From positions 44,418-108,417 of the forward strand of contig NZ_CP017672.1 in the NCBI RefSeq assembly GCF_001874625.1: 64,000 nt of DNA, in the 5' to 3' direction. Positions 18,232 through 27,179 of this stretch are shown here, piece by piece (within the stretch, counting starts at the first letter, position 1; each line of letters begins with the position of its first letter). The notes below the pieces were generated by a model. That model was not told the DNA's origin. It made no database searches and saw nothing but the letters and a program-made list of their open reading frames with translations. A program made the translations under genes and the position numbers. This stretch comes from Providencia rettgeri. Its GTDB lineage: Bacteria > Pseudomonadota > Gammaproteobacteria > Enterobacterales > Enterobacteriaceae.

Positions 18232-19095
18232 ATGGAACTCAAAACAGGAAAAAAACTTGGCAAGCTAATAGTAGTGTGCAGCCAGAAAGGTGGTGTAGTT
18301 AAGTCTCAATCTACTAATGAAATATCTTTCAACTTGCAAAAAATGGGGTATTCAGTTCTAGAAATTGATGCGGATTGGACTACAGGGTTAACAGAACGTA
18401 CCTTTCCGAATGAACTTCCATTGGAAATTGAAAAAGAACCATTAAAGCATGAGTTCACCCCTGGTGAGGCTAATACCTATCAATTGTTTTTTTCTAATAC
18501 TGACATTAAACCGATAACTCTAGATGATGGACGTGACTTCATAGGCACAACGAGTGAACTTAATGAGGTTAACTATAGACACTCTGATTGTATGTTTGAT
18601 TTCCGAGATCGTATATTAGAATTGAAGGAAAAATATGATTTTATTTTTATAGACTCAGCCCCTTCATATTCTAATGTAATGGTAGCAAGTCATATGGCTG
18701 CTGATTATTTATTAATTCCAACCTTACTAGAAAAACAATCAAGGAATGCTGTAGCTAAACAATTAACTTACATGCAAAAAATAAAGAAAAACTATAATCC
18801 ATCGTTACAATTTTTGGGAACCTATGTGACTCAAGCTACAGTTGCGAACTATTCAAAACCACTTTTTGATGGTTATTTGGGGGCTGTGGATACTCATAAC
18901 CTTAATATGCTAGTCGAAATACTTGAAGATAAAGGTTATACCCAAGATTATATCTTAGCTTATATTTCGTTTGCTCAAGCAACAGCAAAAGAAGCTATAG
19001 AATTAGGTATGACATTTAAAGAATATGAGCCTAAATCTAAACCAGCAATTCAATATGAAGAATTAGCAAAACGAATTGTGAAACAGGTAGGATAA
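18232..19095 (+). CDS. parA: ParA-type partition ATPase with unusual Walker A
   Basis: The 287-aa protein starts at the ATG at 18232, with AAGGATTC before it. It has a deviant Walker A (CSQKGGVVKSQSTN, where KGGVGKTT is usual), switch I region EIDADWTTG, and Walker B YDFIFIDSAPSYSNVM. ParA ATPases move plasmid copies along the nucleoid with ParB bound to parS. The first gene of a four-gene set, it ends 5 bases before parB. The glycine-to-valine change and inserted glutamine in the P-loop are uncommon. Confidence 0.88.
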   Translation: MELKTGKKLGKLIVVCSQKGGVVKSQSTNEISFNLQKMGYSVLEIDADWTTGLTERTFPNELPLEIEKEPLKHEFTPGEANTYQLFFSNTDIKPITLDDGRDFIGTTSELNEVNYRHSDCMFDFRDRILELKEKYDFIFIDSAPSYSNVMVASHMAADYLLIPTLLEKQSRNAVAKQLTYMQKIKKNYNPSLQFLGTYVTQATVANYSKPLFDGYLGAVDTHNLNMLVEILEDKGYTQDYILAYISFAQATAKEAIELGMTFKEYEPKSKPAIQYEELAKRIVKQVG

Positions 19096-19100
19096 ATTAA

Positions 19101-20111
19101 ATGGCTAAAAAACAATTTTTGAGTCGACTACGTGATCAAAATCGTAAATCGGCAACCGAAGCAATTAACAAAGTTATTGAAACTAAGTCACCTAATGAGG
19201 AAATCAGAGATATTGATGCTCACCAAATTATGACTGATATTGCCCGCCCTGAATTAGAAACGGAAGGGCAAATAATTAGAGTTCCAATAGATGAAGTTTA
19301 TGCAGAAAGTCAAGTTCGTCCAGAGGAAGATTTTGATGACTCCATAATAGAGGGAATGGCTGATACATTTAACACTGTAGGGATATTAACACCACCGCGT
19401 TGTTATCCAAAAGATAGGGCTGGTTATAGAATTTGGATGGGTGAAACTCGTTGGCGAACAGCAAAAAAAAGAGGAGATACCTTTATTGATATTTATGTCG
19501 GTTCTCCACCTAAAAACGATAAATTTCGAATTATTGGTCAGTTGATAGAAAACCTACAACAATCCGGCCTTAAACCTTTAGCAACAGCAATAGCATTTAA
19601 TGAGCTTAAAACAGTTCATGGAATGACTGGAGAAGAAATAGCAAAAACTGTAGGTAAACCTACATCATTTGTGAGTAAACATTTAAAATTAATAAGTGCT
19701 CCTGAAAGTGTTACCACATTACTAAAAGATAAAGTAACTTTAGATGTAGACTTAGCATATACACTTACTCAGATAAATGAAATTAACCCCAAAATTGCTG
19801 AAAAACTTGTTGAAAAAGCAAGAAAAAATGGTGTTTCTCGTAATGAAGCAAAAGATGAATTAAGTAAAATAAAAAATAGAGATAAAGAAAAAATTTCGCA
19901 TGCGAAATCAAAACAAGTTTCTCATTCAAAATCTCAAGTTAATACAAATGATGTGTGGCATGTTCAGGTGGAGTTTGATAACAAGATAGGTATTATTCTC
20001 ACGGATAAAAAGCCTGAAAGTGACGGGGTTGTATGGGTAAAGCTTGAAAATAGCATCAACTCTGTCAATGTTGATAAATTAATAGTAAAAGGGTTAGTAC
20101 AGATCAAATGA
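19101..20111 (+). CDS. parB: ParB/KorB-type centromere-binding protein
   Basis: The 336-aa protein carries the ParB N-domain (VPIDEVYAESQVRPEEDFDD, then IWMGETRWRTAKKRG for the GERR box, then LIENLQQSGLKPLATA). A helix-turn-helix follows (MTGEEIAKTVGKPTSFVSKH), and the SH3-like KorB-type C-terminus contains DVWHVQVEFDNKIGIIL. It binds the centromere and probably CTP. The third palindrome copy lies inside its linker region. Its TGA overlaps the next ATG (ATGA). Confidence 0.88.
   Translation: MAKKQFLSRLRDQNRKSATEAINKVIETKSPNEEIRDIDAHQIMTDIARPELETEGQIIRVPIDEVYAESQVRPEEDFDDSIIEGMADTFNTVGILTPPRCYPKDRAGYRIWMGETRWRTAKKRGDTFIDIYVGSPPKNDKFRIIGQLIENLQQSGLKPLATAIAFNELKTVHGMTGEEIAKTVGKPTSFVSKHLKLISAPESVTTLLKDKVTLDVDLAYTLTQINEINPKIAEKLVEKARKNGVSRNEAKDELSKIKNRDKEKISHAKSKQVSHSKSQVNTNDVWHVQVEFDNKIGIILTDKKPESDGVVWVKLENSINSVNVDKLIVKGLVQIK
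19893..19908. promoter_or_regulatory. Putative centromere palindrome, copy 3 (inside parB)
   Basis: ATTTCGCATGCGAAAT lies within the parB coding sequence and encodes part of KISHAKSK in the poorly conserved linker. parS sites inside or beside parB genes are known in other systems. Confidence 0.65.
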
Positions 20112-20548
20112 TAGGTACGCCATTTTCAACTATGGCCACAGAGTTTCGTGGCCAGATTATTAAAACATGGTTATTGCAACTATCTGGTACAGCAACAGAA
20201 AAATCAAAAATATTATGTCAAACAGCAATTGAGCTCGGTCTTACTGAAAGGTCTAAATCAATTCCAGGTTCTGCATTAATCCAATGGACAAAAACAACAC
20301 CGACAAACACGCCACTTTGGGCTGCACAAAGCGCTCTTCTATTATTATTTGCTAATGAATGGAAACCAAGCACACATGTAGAATGGTGCGGAATGGCATC
20401 GCTATTGCAACGGTTATATAAGAAAAATAGTATAGCTGAGATGTTAAGTTATCTACCTAAACATATAAATAAAGATATTGCAGCAGGCTGGATTACTGCA
20501 GCCATAGAGGAAGATGCAAATTTTAGAAGGCATAAAAAAAGAAAATGA
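20108..20548 (+). CDS. Unknown protein translationally coupled to parB
   Basis: The 146-aa protein begins MIGTPFSTMATEFRGQIIKT, is mostly helical in appearance, and ends in a basic tail (FRRHKKRK). No family recognised. Start-stop overlaps (ATGA) with both parB and the next gene indicate one polycistronic partition operon, so a role in plasmid maintenance is likely but unproven. Confidence 0.75.
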   Translation: MIGTPFSTMATEFRGQIIKTWLLQLSGTATEKSKILCQTAIELGLTERSKSIPGSALIQWTKTTPTNTPLWAAQSALLLLFANEWKPSTHVEWCGMASLLQRLYKKNSIAEMLSYLPKHINKDIAAGWITAAIEEDANFRRHKKRK

Positions 20549-20874
20549 CTTTTTCGGGACTAGAAAAAATAATTACATCTTCAGGACGTCGTTCAATATC
20601 ATCATCCTTGCTAGCATATTTACTTGATGCTTTTGATAACGGATTCGATGGTATTGATCTTGATTTGTTCCAATCAAATACTGGTTATGTAAGGACAAAT
20701 ATAACTCAAGTTGCAAACTATCTAAAAGATAAAGGAATCATTTTAATATACTACTATAGAGATCAAGGTGACAAAAATAACCGAGATTATATTGAGGAGA
20801 ACATTTTTGGACGGTGGGGTAAGCAGCATTATAAATTAACATCTGATGTATTACGTTTGTATAGAAGGAATTAG
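20545..20874 (+). CDS. Unknown small protein, last gene of partition operon
   Basis: The 109-aa protein begins MTFSGLEKIITSSGRRSISS. The central part (NTGYVRTNITQVANYLKDKG) is suggestive of a winged helix or DNA-binding fold, but no family is recognised. It is coupled by ATGA to the gene before it. The fourth palindrome lies 7 bases after its stop, closing the locus. Confidence 0.72.
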   Translation: MTFSGLEKIITSSGRRSISSSLLAYLLDAFDNGFDGIDLDLFQSNTGYVRTNITQVANYLKDKGIILIYYYRDQGDKNNRDYIEENIFGRWGKQHYKLTSDVLRLYRRN

Positions 20875-20880
20875 AAAACC

Positions 20881-20896
20881 ATTTCGCATGCGAAAT
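20881..20896. promoter_or_regulatory. Putative centromere palindrome, copy 4
   Basis: ATTTCGCATGCGAAAT lies just past the partition operon. The four copies bracket and interrupt the operon and were not seen elsewhere in the window. Confidence 0.65.
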
Positions 20897-20955
20897 AGTA
20901 GATGTGAATTATAAATTCACATGTTTGTTTTTTAAAATGGAGTAAAGTATACTCA

Positions 20956-20975
20956 CACTGTGTATTTATACAGTG
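20956..20975. promoter_or_regulatory. LexA (SOS) box of the umuDC-type operon
   Basis: CTG-N10-CAG with an AT-rich centre (ACTGTGTATTTATACAGT) matches the LexA operator and lies directly ahead of the umuD-type start at 20986. Confidence 0.85.
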
Positions 20976-20985
20976 TTGGTGCCCT

Positions 20986-21369
20986 ATGCAAATTCCTATT
21001 TTCGAGAGTCTAGTTGCCTGTGGTTTTCCCAGTCCCGCTCAAGATCACATTGAGCGCAGGCTATCCCTCGATGCTGAATTAATTCGATATCCTGAAAGTA
21101 CTTATTTTCTTCGAGCTTCAGGGGATTCGATGAAGGATGCGGGGATTTTTGACGGTGACTTATTGGTAGTCGAAAGTCACCTTACTGCCCGTCATGGGGA
21201 AATTGTCGTTGCTGAATACGATGGCGAATTCACCTGCAAGTACCTGCAAATCACACCGACTAAAGCCCTTATTCCTGCTAACAGTCAATTTCCCGCTATC
21301 CCAATCAATGACGATACAGACGTGCAAATCTTCGGTGTCGTTCGTTATGCCGTGCATACCTGTCGGTGA
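20986..21369 (+). CDS. umuD: UmuD/MucA-type mutagenesis protease subunit
   Basis: The 127-aa S24 peptidase-fold protein self-cleaves under RecA to form the accessory subunit of DNA polymerase V. It has the cleavage dipeptide Cys-Gly in [11 protein letters not shown] (residues 12-13), the catalytic serine in [12 protein letters not shown] and the lysine in EFTCKYLQI. It lacks the first dozen residues of chromosomal UmuD, as plasmid homologues often do. A LexA box lies just upstream, and the stop overlaps the umuC ribosome region. Confidence 0.93.
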   Translation: MQIPIFESLVACGFPSPAQDHIERRLSLDAELIRYPESTYFLRASGDSMKDAGIFDGDLLVVESHLTARHGEIVVAEYDGEFTCKYLQITPTKALIPANSQFPAIPINDDTDVQIFGVVRYAVHTCR

Positions 21370-21374
21370 AAAGT

Positions 21375-22643
21375 ATGTTTGCGCTTATCGATGTCAATTC
21401 CATGTACACCTCCTGTGAATCTGTCTTTAGGCCTGATTTAAAAGGAAAGCCGATTGTTTGCCTTTCGAATAATGATGGCTGTGTGATTGCGCGTTCGGCG
21501 GCGGCTAAACCTTATATCCGTATGGGAGCCCCTTATTTTGAAATTAAGCAGATAATCAAGCAAAAACAAGTCACTGTTTTTTCTTCAAATTATCCCTTGT
21601 ATGCCGATTTTAGTAATCGATTTATGGCGGTGGTTGCTCAAATTGTGCCTCAAATTGAGGTTTACAGTATTGATGAATGTTTTTGTAACCTGACAGGTAT
21701 GGATTCATTGTATTCCTGGCATGAACTTGGCCATAAATTAAAAGAGGATGTATTCCAGTGTGCGCATTTGCCTGTGGGGGTGGGGATTTCCAGTACCAAA
21801 ACGCTAGCTAAGTTGGCGAATCATGCCGCCAAAACGTGGAAGAAAACAGGTGGTGTCGTCGATTTAAGTTCGCCCAGTCGTCAGAAGAAACTTATGGCCC
21901 TCGTGCCCGTTGGGGACGTTTGGGGAATAGGGCGTAAACTGGCAAAACGCCTGAATCAAAGCGGAATTGAAACTGCCTTGGATTTAAGTCGGTTGTCAAC
22001 GACCCAGGCGCGCCAAATGTACTCCGTGGTATTAGAACGAACCGTGCGAGAGTTGAATGGTGAATCCTGTCTGGAACTTGAAGAAGTCGCGCCCGCCAAG
22101 CAACAAATTATTTGCTCTCGCTCTTTTGGCCATAAAGTCATGGACTACGAATTGGTTCGCCAATCGGTATGTGCCTTTGCTGAACGTGCAGCAGAAAAAC
22201 TGCGGGAAGAAAAACAGTATTGTCGATTAGTGACCTTGTGGGTGCAGAGTAGCCATTTTTCCCATCATGAGCCGCACTATTATCGTCAAGAAACCCAAGC
22301 TCTCATTTATCCGACCCAAGATACACGCGAGATTCTTCAGGCGGCTGTGGGGTTATTTGACCGACTTTGGCTTCCGAATGTGAAATACAGCAAAAGTGGC
22401 ATATTACTCAGTGAATTTTCCCCTTCAGGGCAAGTGCAGCTGAATTTGTTTGAAAGTGGCCATGCTTTTCGCAAAAGTGGTGAACTGATGCAGACGATTG
22501 ACCAGATTAATCGCGGAAAAGGCGCTATCTGGTTTGCAGGTCAGGGGGTTCAATCGCAATCGGCTTTATGGAAAATGAAGCAGCAATTTCTCTCGCCCCG
22601 ATGGACAACGCAATTCTCGGATATTCCTATCGTAAAATGCTAA
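21375..22643 (+). CDS. umuC: UmuC/MucB-type translesion DNA polymerase
   Basis: This Y-family polymerase has 422 aa from the ATG at 21375 ([20 protein letters not shown]), and a GTG at 21366 is also possible. The catalytic acidic residues lie in [13 protein letters not shown] and [10 protein letters not shown]. The RNAF-like C-terminus carries QLNLFES, a probable beta-clamp site. With the umuD product it makes error-prone Pol V, and it is SOS-regulated through the operator upstream of umuD. Confidence 0.95.
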   Translation: MFALIDVNSMYTSCESVFRPDLKGKPIVCLSNNDGCVIARSAAAKPYIRMGAPYFEIKQIIKQKQVTVFSSNYPLYADFSNRFMAVVAQIVPQIEVYSIDECFCNLTGMDSLYSWHELGHKLKEDVFQCAHLPVGVGISSTKTLAKLANHAAKTWKKTGGVVDLSSPSRQKKLMALVPVGDVWGIGRKLAKRLNQSGIETALDLSRLSTTQARQMYSVVLERTVRELNGESCLELEEVAPAKQQIICSRSFGHKVMDYELVRQSVCAFAERAAEKLREEKQYCRLVTLWVQSSHFSHHEPHYYRQETQALIYPTQDTREILQAAVGLFDRLWLPNVKYSKSGILLSEFSPSGQVQLNLFESGHAFRKSGELMQTIDQINRGKGAIWFAGQGVQSQSALWKMKQQFLSPRWTTQFSDIPIVKC

Positions 22644-22729
22644 TCATTGGGTGATGTTTTTTTGAGCAGTGTTGATATTCATTCATTAATCAGGCTATTA
22701 ACCTTGTTATTAACAGGGCTATTTCAAGT

Positions 22730-22760
22730 TATCCACTGATTTTGTGGATACGCTTTTTTT
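22730..22760 (+). terminator. Terminator after umuDC
   Basis: A 7-bp stem (TATCCAC paired with GTGGATA) is followed by CGC and a run of seven T. The left arm also resembles a DnaA box (TTATCCACT). Confidence 0.65.
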
Positions 22761-22763
22761 GCG

Positions 22764-23364
22764 TTTCGGGGCAACGGCTTCATGCTGGCATTGAGCCAGG
22801 CTTAAGCCGAACGCCGGATTGACCCCATTTACACACAGTTGGCGCAGGTTCCCCGTACACTTCCGTTCTCGCGCCTGTTTGGGGCGCGTTCACTGGCTCG
22901 CCAAATGTGGAAAATGGGGACAACCGGCTTGAAAGGTCAACCTCTGCGCCTTTTTCCGTTTTCAACGTGGCGCAAAGGGCAGGGGTGCAGCTCCCTGCGG
23001 AACCGCCCCTGGTTCACTGCTTAGCTGCGCTAAGCGTTAATGGCGACTTGCCGTTCGCTTCTCTCGCTGCAAGTCGGGTGCTGCCATCTTCATCACCTGT
23101 GTGATTAATCTTTCATCGAGCACCTCCGCTTGGCCTAAAACATAGCCTCATCTCGTCATACAGCAAGCGTAAAGTGCACTCCACCAAAATTCTTGTCGCT
23201 GCGCTTTCCAACAATTTTGTCTCCGCCCTTGCTTCCTTCCTCGTCTCGGCTCTGTACGGCCTTTGCAGCGGAGGAACTCGACGAAAGAAATCATTAATAC
23301 AAAGGAGGATTCAAAAATGTCATCACATCAAAACCTTGCAGCTCCAGAATCTAACGAAAGAAGG
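22764..23364 (+). repeat. Leading-region repeat, copy A
   Basis: This long structured non-coding stretch is rich in short GC hairpins (for example CTGGC..GCCAG near 22790). Its 111-bp core (23138-23248) is almost identical to 27427-27537 and 29853-29963. Beyond the core it stays similar to copy C through the ribosome site and the first 15 codons of the next gene. It heads the block 23317-26715 and is a candidate promoter for single-stranded transferred DNA. Confidence 0.75.
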
Positions 23365-23607
23365 GTTAAAACCCCACTGACGCATGACCAGAAAGCGGAT
23401 TTATTGCATTACATTGCGCCGTTAACACGGTTATTGGAGTTATTCGAGGGGAATATTTCACCGGAGTTATACGACGAAGAAATCACGCTGCACAGTGATG
23501 CGTTCGATTCCAACAGTATTTTTATGAAAGACGGTTATCCGATTGGATTTAGTGACAATTTAAACAACATGTTTTATCTGCGTCCTGAACTGATTCAGGC
23601 ATCTTAA
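23317..23607 (+). CDS. Unknown leading-region protein
   Basis: The 96-aa protein starts at 23317 after a strong AAAGGAGG site. Its first 15 residues (MSSHQNLAAPESNER) match those of the ArdB-type protein at 30032, because the repeat reaches into the coding region. The remainder (YIAPLTRLLELFEGNISPEL, DGYPIGFSDNLNNMFYL) is acidic and unrecognised. Acidic small proteins here are often antirestriction or SOS-inhibition factors, but this is context only. Confidence 0.7.
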   Translation: MSSHQNLAAPESNERRVKTPLTHDQKADLLHYIAPLTRLLELFEGNISPELYDEEITLHSDAFDSNSIFMKDGYPIGFSDNLNNMFYLRPELIQAS

Positions 23608-23668
23608 GGGCTAAGGGAGTTATTGAGCCTCCCTTAGCTTAGACACAATAACACTAGAGGTAACTACT

Positions 23669-25669
23669 ATGTCTACATTAGAAACTATCATTAACCCAAA
23701 ACAACGTAAAGTGAAAAAAGGCGCAAAATCCGCACAGGCCGACGCGATTTATCAGGCATTGGACAGCATGGAAGCACATGTATTGCCGTTATCGGCATTA
23801 GTACAAAGTGAACTCAATGTGCGTAAACGTCCAATCGACGAAAAAGCCTTGTCCGAACTGTCAGACAGTATTCAAGCGGTCGGGGTATTACAAAACTTGG
23901 TGGTTTACCCGATGGACAATGACGTCTACGGGGTTGCTGCGGGTCAACGTCGTTTACTGGCGTTACAACAATTGGTGGCAAAAGGGCATTTAGCGTCGAG
24001 TTTCCCTGTGCCTGTTAAAGTGGTCTCAGAGTCCGATGCGCTGATTATTTCCCTGACGGAGAACAGCCAACGTGAAGCCATGCATCCAGCCGACCAACTT
24101 CATGCTTTTATCGAGCTACAAAAAACAGGCAAAAATGCGTCTGAAATCGGTGACTTATTAGGGTTCAGTACTCACCACGTTAAAAAATGTCTGCGTTTGG
24201 CGAATATGGCGCCCGAGCTGTTAGCCGAATTGGATGCGGATAATATTACCCTTGACCAACTGCAAGCCTTAACAGGCACCAATGACCATGAGCGCCAAGT
24301 CATGGTGTGGAACAATGCCTTTGGGTGGAAAAAAGAGCCACGCCATTTGCGTGAAGCGGTCGAAGAAACCAAAACCCCCGTAGAAAATAACCGACTGGTG
24401 AAGGTTGTGGGGTTGGACGCTTACGAGCAAGCAGGGGGAACCCTTGAAATTGACCTCTTTACCGAAGCTGGATTTATTGAAAATGCCCCATTATTAGAAA
24501 AATTGGCACTCGATAAACTCACTGCGTGTGCGGAACTGTTAGCGGATATTGAGGGTTGGCAGTTCGGTACTGCACGTTTAGAGCGTCCGACCTTTTATGG
24601 TAATGACGGGGAAACCTTGTCTCTCAGTCATGCGCCCGAGGCGGTCATTCTCCCTGAATTTGCAGATTTACTGGCTGAATTACGTTCCCGTGAAACAGAT
24701 TTACGTCAGCAATCATGGGAAACGGATGACGAAAATGAACAAGCTGACCTTTGCCAAGCCGTGGCAGACTGCGAAAAGCAAATCGAAGACATTAAAGACC
24801 GTACCAAAAATCAGGCGTGGACAGCCGATAGAAAAGCCACAAAAGGCGTTGTTGTCTACCTTGACCGTGATGGAGAACCGTGTGTCATCCGTGGCGTCAT
24901 TGATTTAGCACAGCAAGAGTCACAGTGCAGTGAAGCGGAAAGCAAAACGGAAAGTGTGAGTGAGCAATCAACGACTCAAGTTGAGACGGTTTCTACCTAC
25001 AGCGCAGCCTTGTGCAAAAGTCTCTCTTCGGAGCGCACATTAGCGGTTCAAGCGGCATTAACTCAGCACCCAAACGTGGCACTGGCGATTTTGGTTCATG
25101 ATGCATGCATTCAAGTGTTTGGTTCACCGTATGCCAAAACTGCATTTAACATTAAATTTTCACTTTCTCAGGAAGAGTTACTCAAAAATGCCCCGACCGC
25201 CCAAGACAGTGAAGCATTGCAATTACTCAATACGCAATTTGAGTCATGGTCAGCGCGTCTCCCTGACACATGGCAAGCGGATTTTTCGTGGTTGTTGTCA
25301 TGGGAACAGGCGGATTTAGTCGCATTACTGGCGTTTTGTTCCGCGCAAACGTTGAGTGAAGTCAATCATCATGCGCCGCACGATAACACGTTAGCTAAAG
25401 CTTTGCGTCCAATTGAACAGGCGATTGCCTTCGATTTTCGCCAGTGGTGGCAGCCAACAAAAGCCAACTTCTTTGGGCGTATCAGTAAAGACCAAATCAG
25501 CGATTGTTTAGCTGAGGCAAGCGCATCAGATAAAGCCCTTGAAGCCGTCAAAATGAAGAAAGGGGATGCTGCGGAGTTGGCTGAAAACACCCTCAAAGAT
25601 ACGCATTGGTTGCCTCGCTGTTTTCTCGATGTAAATGCTGACACTCACCAAACCGATAACGCACAATAA
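23669..25669 (+). CDS. Large ParB-like protein of the conjugative leading region
   Basis: The 666-aa protein has a ParB N-domain (LSALVQSELNVRKRPIDEKA, AAGQRRLLALQQL, TENSQREAMHPADQLHAF), a helix-turn-helix (NASEIGDLLGFSTHHVKKC), and a long acidic C-terminal part. It resembles the ParB-like gene found between ssb and psiB in F-family leading regions. It is not the partition ParB, which is at 19101. Such proteins may be DNases or act early after transfer; the function is uncertain. psiA follows. Confidence 0.85.
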   Translation: MSTLETIINPKQRKVKKGAKSAQADAIYQALDSMEAHVLPLSALVQSELNVRKRPIDEKALSELSDSIQAVGVLQNLVVYPMDNDVYGVAAGQRRLLALQQLVAKGHLASSFPVPVKVVSESDALIISLTENSQREAMHPADQLHAFIELQKTGKNASEIGDLLGFSTHHVKKCLRLANMAPELLAELDADNITLDQLQALTGTNDHERQVMVWNNAFGWKKEPRHLREAVEETKTPVENNRLVKVVGLDAYEQAGGTLEIDLFTEAGFIENAPLLEKLALDKLTACAELLADIEGWQFGTARLERPTFYGNDGETLSLSHAPEAVILPEFADLLAELRSRETDLRQQSWETDDENEQADLCQAVADCEKQIEDIKDRTKNQAWTADRKATKGVVVYLDRDGEPCVIRGVIDLAQQESQCSEAESKTESVSEQSTTQVETVSTYSAALCKSLSSERTLAVQAALTQHPNVALAILVHDACIQVFGSPYAKTAFNIKFSLSQEELLKNAPTAQDSEALQLLNTQFESWSARLPDTWQADFSWLLSWEQADLVALLAFCSAQTLSEVNHHAPHDNTLAKALRPIEQAIAFDFRQWWQPTKANFFGRISKDQISDCLAEASASDKALEAVKMKKGDAAELAENTLKDTHWLPRCFLDVNADTHQTDNAQ

Positions 25670-25681
25670 TCAGACTGGAGG

Positions 25682-25703
25682 CACTGCCCTGAAAAGGGCA
25701 GTG
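25682..25703. other. Intercistronic hairpin before psiA
   Basis: A 9-bp stem (CACTGCCCT paired with AGGGCAGTG) lies between the ParB-like gene and the psiA start. No T-run follows. A similar CTGCCCC hairpin precedes the methylase-like gene at 28713-28742, so these may tune translation. Confidence 0.5.
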
Positions 25704-25712
25704 TGAATAATC

Positions 25713-26435
25713 ATGACAACTATTCCCAACCATTTAGCCCTTGTTCCCTTTAATGCCCGTCAATATGCCGCGGCAAAAGCCATCCTTTTTGTTGAAGATA
25801 AAATGCAAAAAGGGCAATACCAAAAACGGTATCCCTATGCATGTGCGTTAATTCGCTTTTTTACGGGTAATAAAGGGGCAATAACCGTAAAGGATTTGCA
25901 CTATACGTTAGTGTTATCTTTTGATAATAAACGTGAAATGCCATCAAAAAATCGCTATCTTGCTGCCCTTGATACGTTTATTCAATCCCGTGGTTATCTT
26001 TGTCCGTTGCCGTTGTGTGATCATCATGTGCCCGATTTTTTTCCTGAACTGGATTACCGTGACCGTGAACGGCAGGGGCGAAAAATTCAGTCTCACGTGC
26101 ATGTTGTGAGCCGAGCACGACAAAAAGCCCAAATTAAAGCGCAGCAACAGTATCAAAATCGATTAGCCCAAGCCGAAATTGAGTTAGCCTTTATTACCCC
26201 CAGTGAGTTTAAATCGTGGTACAACCGGTTTAATCATGATGGGATTGAAGAGTATGATTTGATTGAATTGCTTGTGAACTGGACGTCGAGATTTAACAAT
26301 TTAAACTTGCGAAAATACCTTGATTTTGCCCCGTTGTGGTCGGCTCTCTTGGATTTCAATGAGGATATCGATACCCGATCATACGGTGAACAATTACTGG
26401 ATAATTATGCCATTCCCAATAAATTAATCGGTTAA
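25713..26435 (+). CDS. psiA: PsiA-like plasmid SOS inhibition protein
   Basis: The 240-aa protein aligns from memory with PsiA of F-type plasmids: an N-terminal LALVPFNARQYAAAKA, YPYACALIRFFTGNKGAITV, a central DYRDRERQGRKIQSHVHVVS, and the marked stretch LAQAEIELAFITPSEFKSWY. PsiA accompanies PsiB, which keeps incoming single-stranded plasmid DNA from inducing SOS. No psiB was seen between the ParB-like gene and psiA. Confidence 0.85.
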   Translation: MTTIPNHLALVPFNARQYAAAKAILFVEDKMQKGQYQKRYPYACALIRFFTGNKGAITVKDLHYTLVLSFDNKREMPSKNRYLAALDTFIQSRGYLCPLPLCDHHVPDFFPELDYRDRERQGRKIQSHVHVVSRARQKAQIKAQQQYQNRLAQAEIELAFITPSEFKSWYNRFNHDGIEEYDLIELLVNWTSRFNNLNLRKYLDFAPLWSALLDFNEDIDTRSYGEQLLDNYAIPNKLIG

Positions 26436-26448
26436 AAGGGCGTTGACG

Positions 26449-26715
26449 ATGAATGAATGGAATGTGGTGTTACTCGAAACTGAAGACAGTTTGCTGTTAA
26501 TGATGCGCGGTGAGCACTCAAAAGAAACGGTGATTAACTCAGCAATTGCCGCGAATGAAATTTCACAGAGTGACCGCGAAACGTGGTTAGCTTGTGAAGA
26601 TATCAATGTAGGATATTACAAGGCGGTGCCTAGAGATGGGTATGCAACCTATTATTACCCCTCCAGTCAGGACGTTAAAGGGGCATTTTTAGCGACGTGT
26701 CTTGAGCTATTTTAG
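26449..26715 (+). CDS. Unknown small leading-region protein
   Basis: The 88-aa acidic protein starts at the ATG at 26449 (MNEWNVVLLETEDSLLLMMR), 13 bases after psiA. It has no family I know. It ends the first leading-region block, with a strong terminator 240 bases downstream. Confidence 0.65.
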   Translation: MNEWNVVLLETEDSLLLMMRGEHSKETVINSAIAANEISQSDRETWLACEDINVGYYKAVPRDGYATYYYPSSQDVKGAFLATCLELF

Positions 26716-26741
26716 GATGCAAGACAGTTAGTGAGTTCACG

Positions 26742-26945
26742 ATGCAATTAAAAAGCAAACAAACACAATGTGTTGATTGTTATTACAATGGAACATTTTT
26801 TTCTACTGTATATCGCTTCGGGTCGAGTGGGCGTCATTGATGACTTTAGTGGGTAAATGGTTGATAACAGTACCCTGTGGGATGGTGTGTGATTAAAATT
26901 GCCTACTGTGGACAGTGTCATCGACCTTGCGGAACCGTTGAATAA
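26742..26945 (+). pseudogene. Possible decayed zinc-ribbon ORF
   Basis: From 26742 the frame reads MQLKSKQTQCVDCYYNGTFF and then stops. Further on in the same frame lies IKIAYCGQCHRPCGTVE followed by TAA. Between them a second frame is open (MTLVGKWLITVP). Together they look like a four-cysteine zinc-ribbon protein with two compensating frameshifts. This is weak evidence. Confidence 0.3.
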
Positions 26946-26953
26946 TGAGAGCA

Positions 26954-26991
26954 ATAAAGGGCAGTTCGGGTAAACCCGAACTGCCCTTTAT
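26954..26991 (+). terminator. Strong hairpin terminator after first leading block
   Basis: An 18-bp perfect stem (core AAAGGGCAGTTCGGGT) with a 2-nt loop and an A-rich left and T-rich right shoulder works in either direction. Confidence 0.8.
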
Positions 26992-27179
26992 CTCTCTTGG
27001 AACAGGCATAACCAGCGAGTCTTTGAGTGTAAAAGCCTTGGAGTTTGTTAAAAAAATGGGACTTTCCTGAGGTCACGATGACGTATCGTTGGTTTTTAGA
27101 TTTTAAAACAATGAGATAATGCTTTTTAACAAAAAGCTTAAATTAAAATTTATAAAATTTAGTTATTAAAAAACACAAT

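Noticed and set aside
22780..23104. Small frames within leading-region repeat A
   Set aside because: No ribosome sites; frames are not conserved in copy C, and the DNA looks structural.
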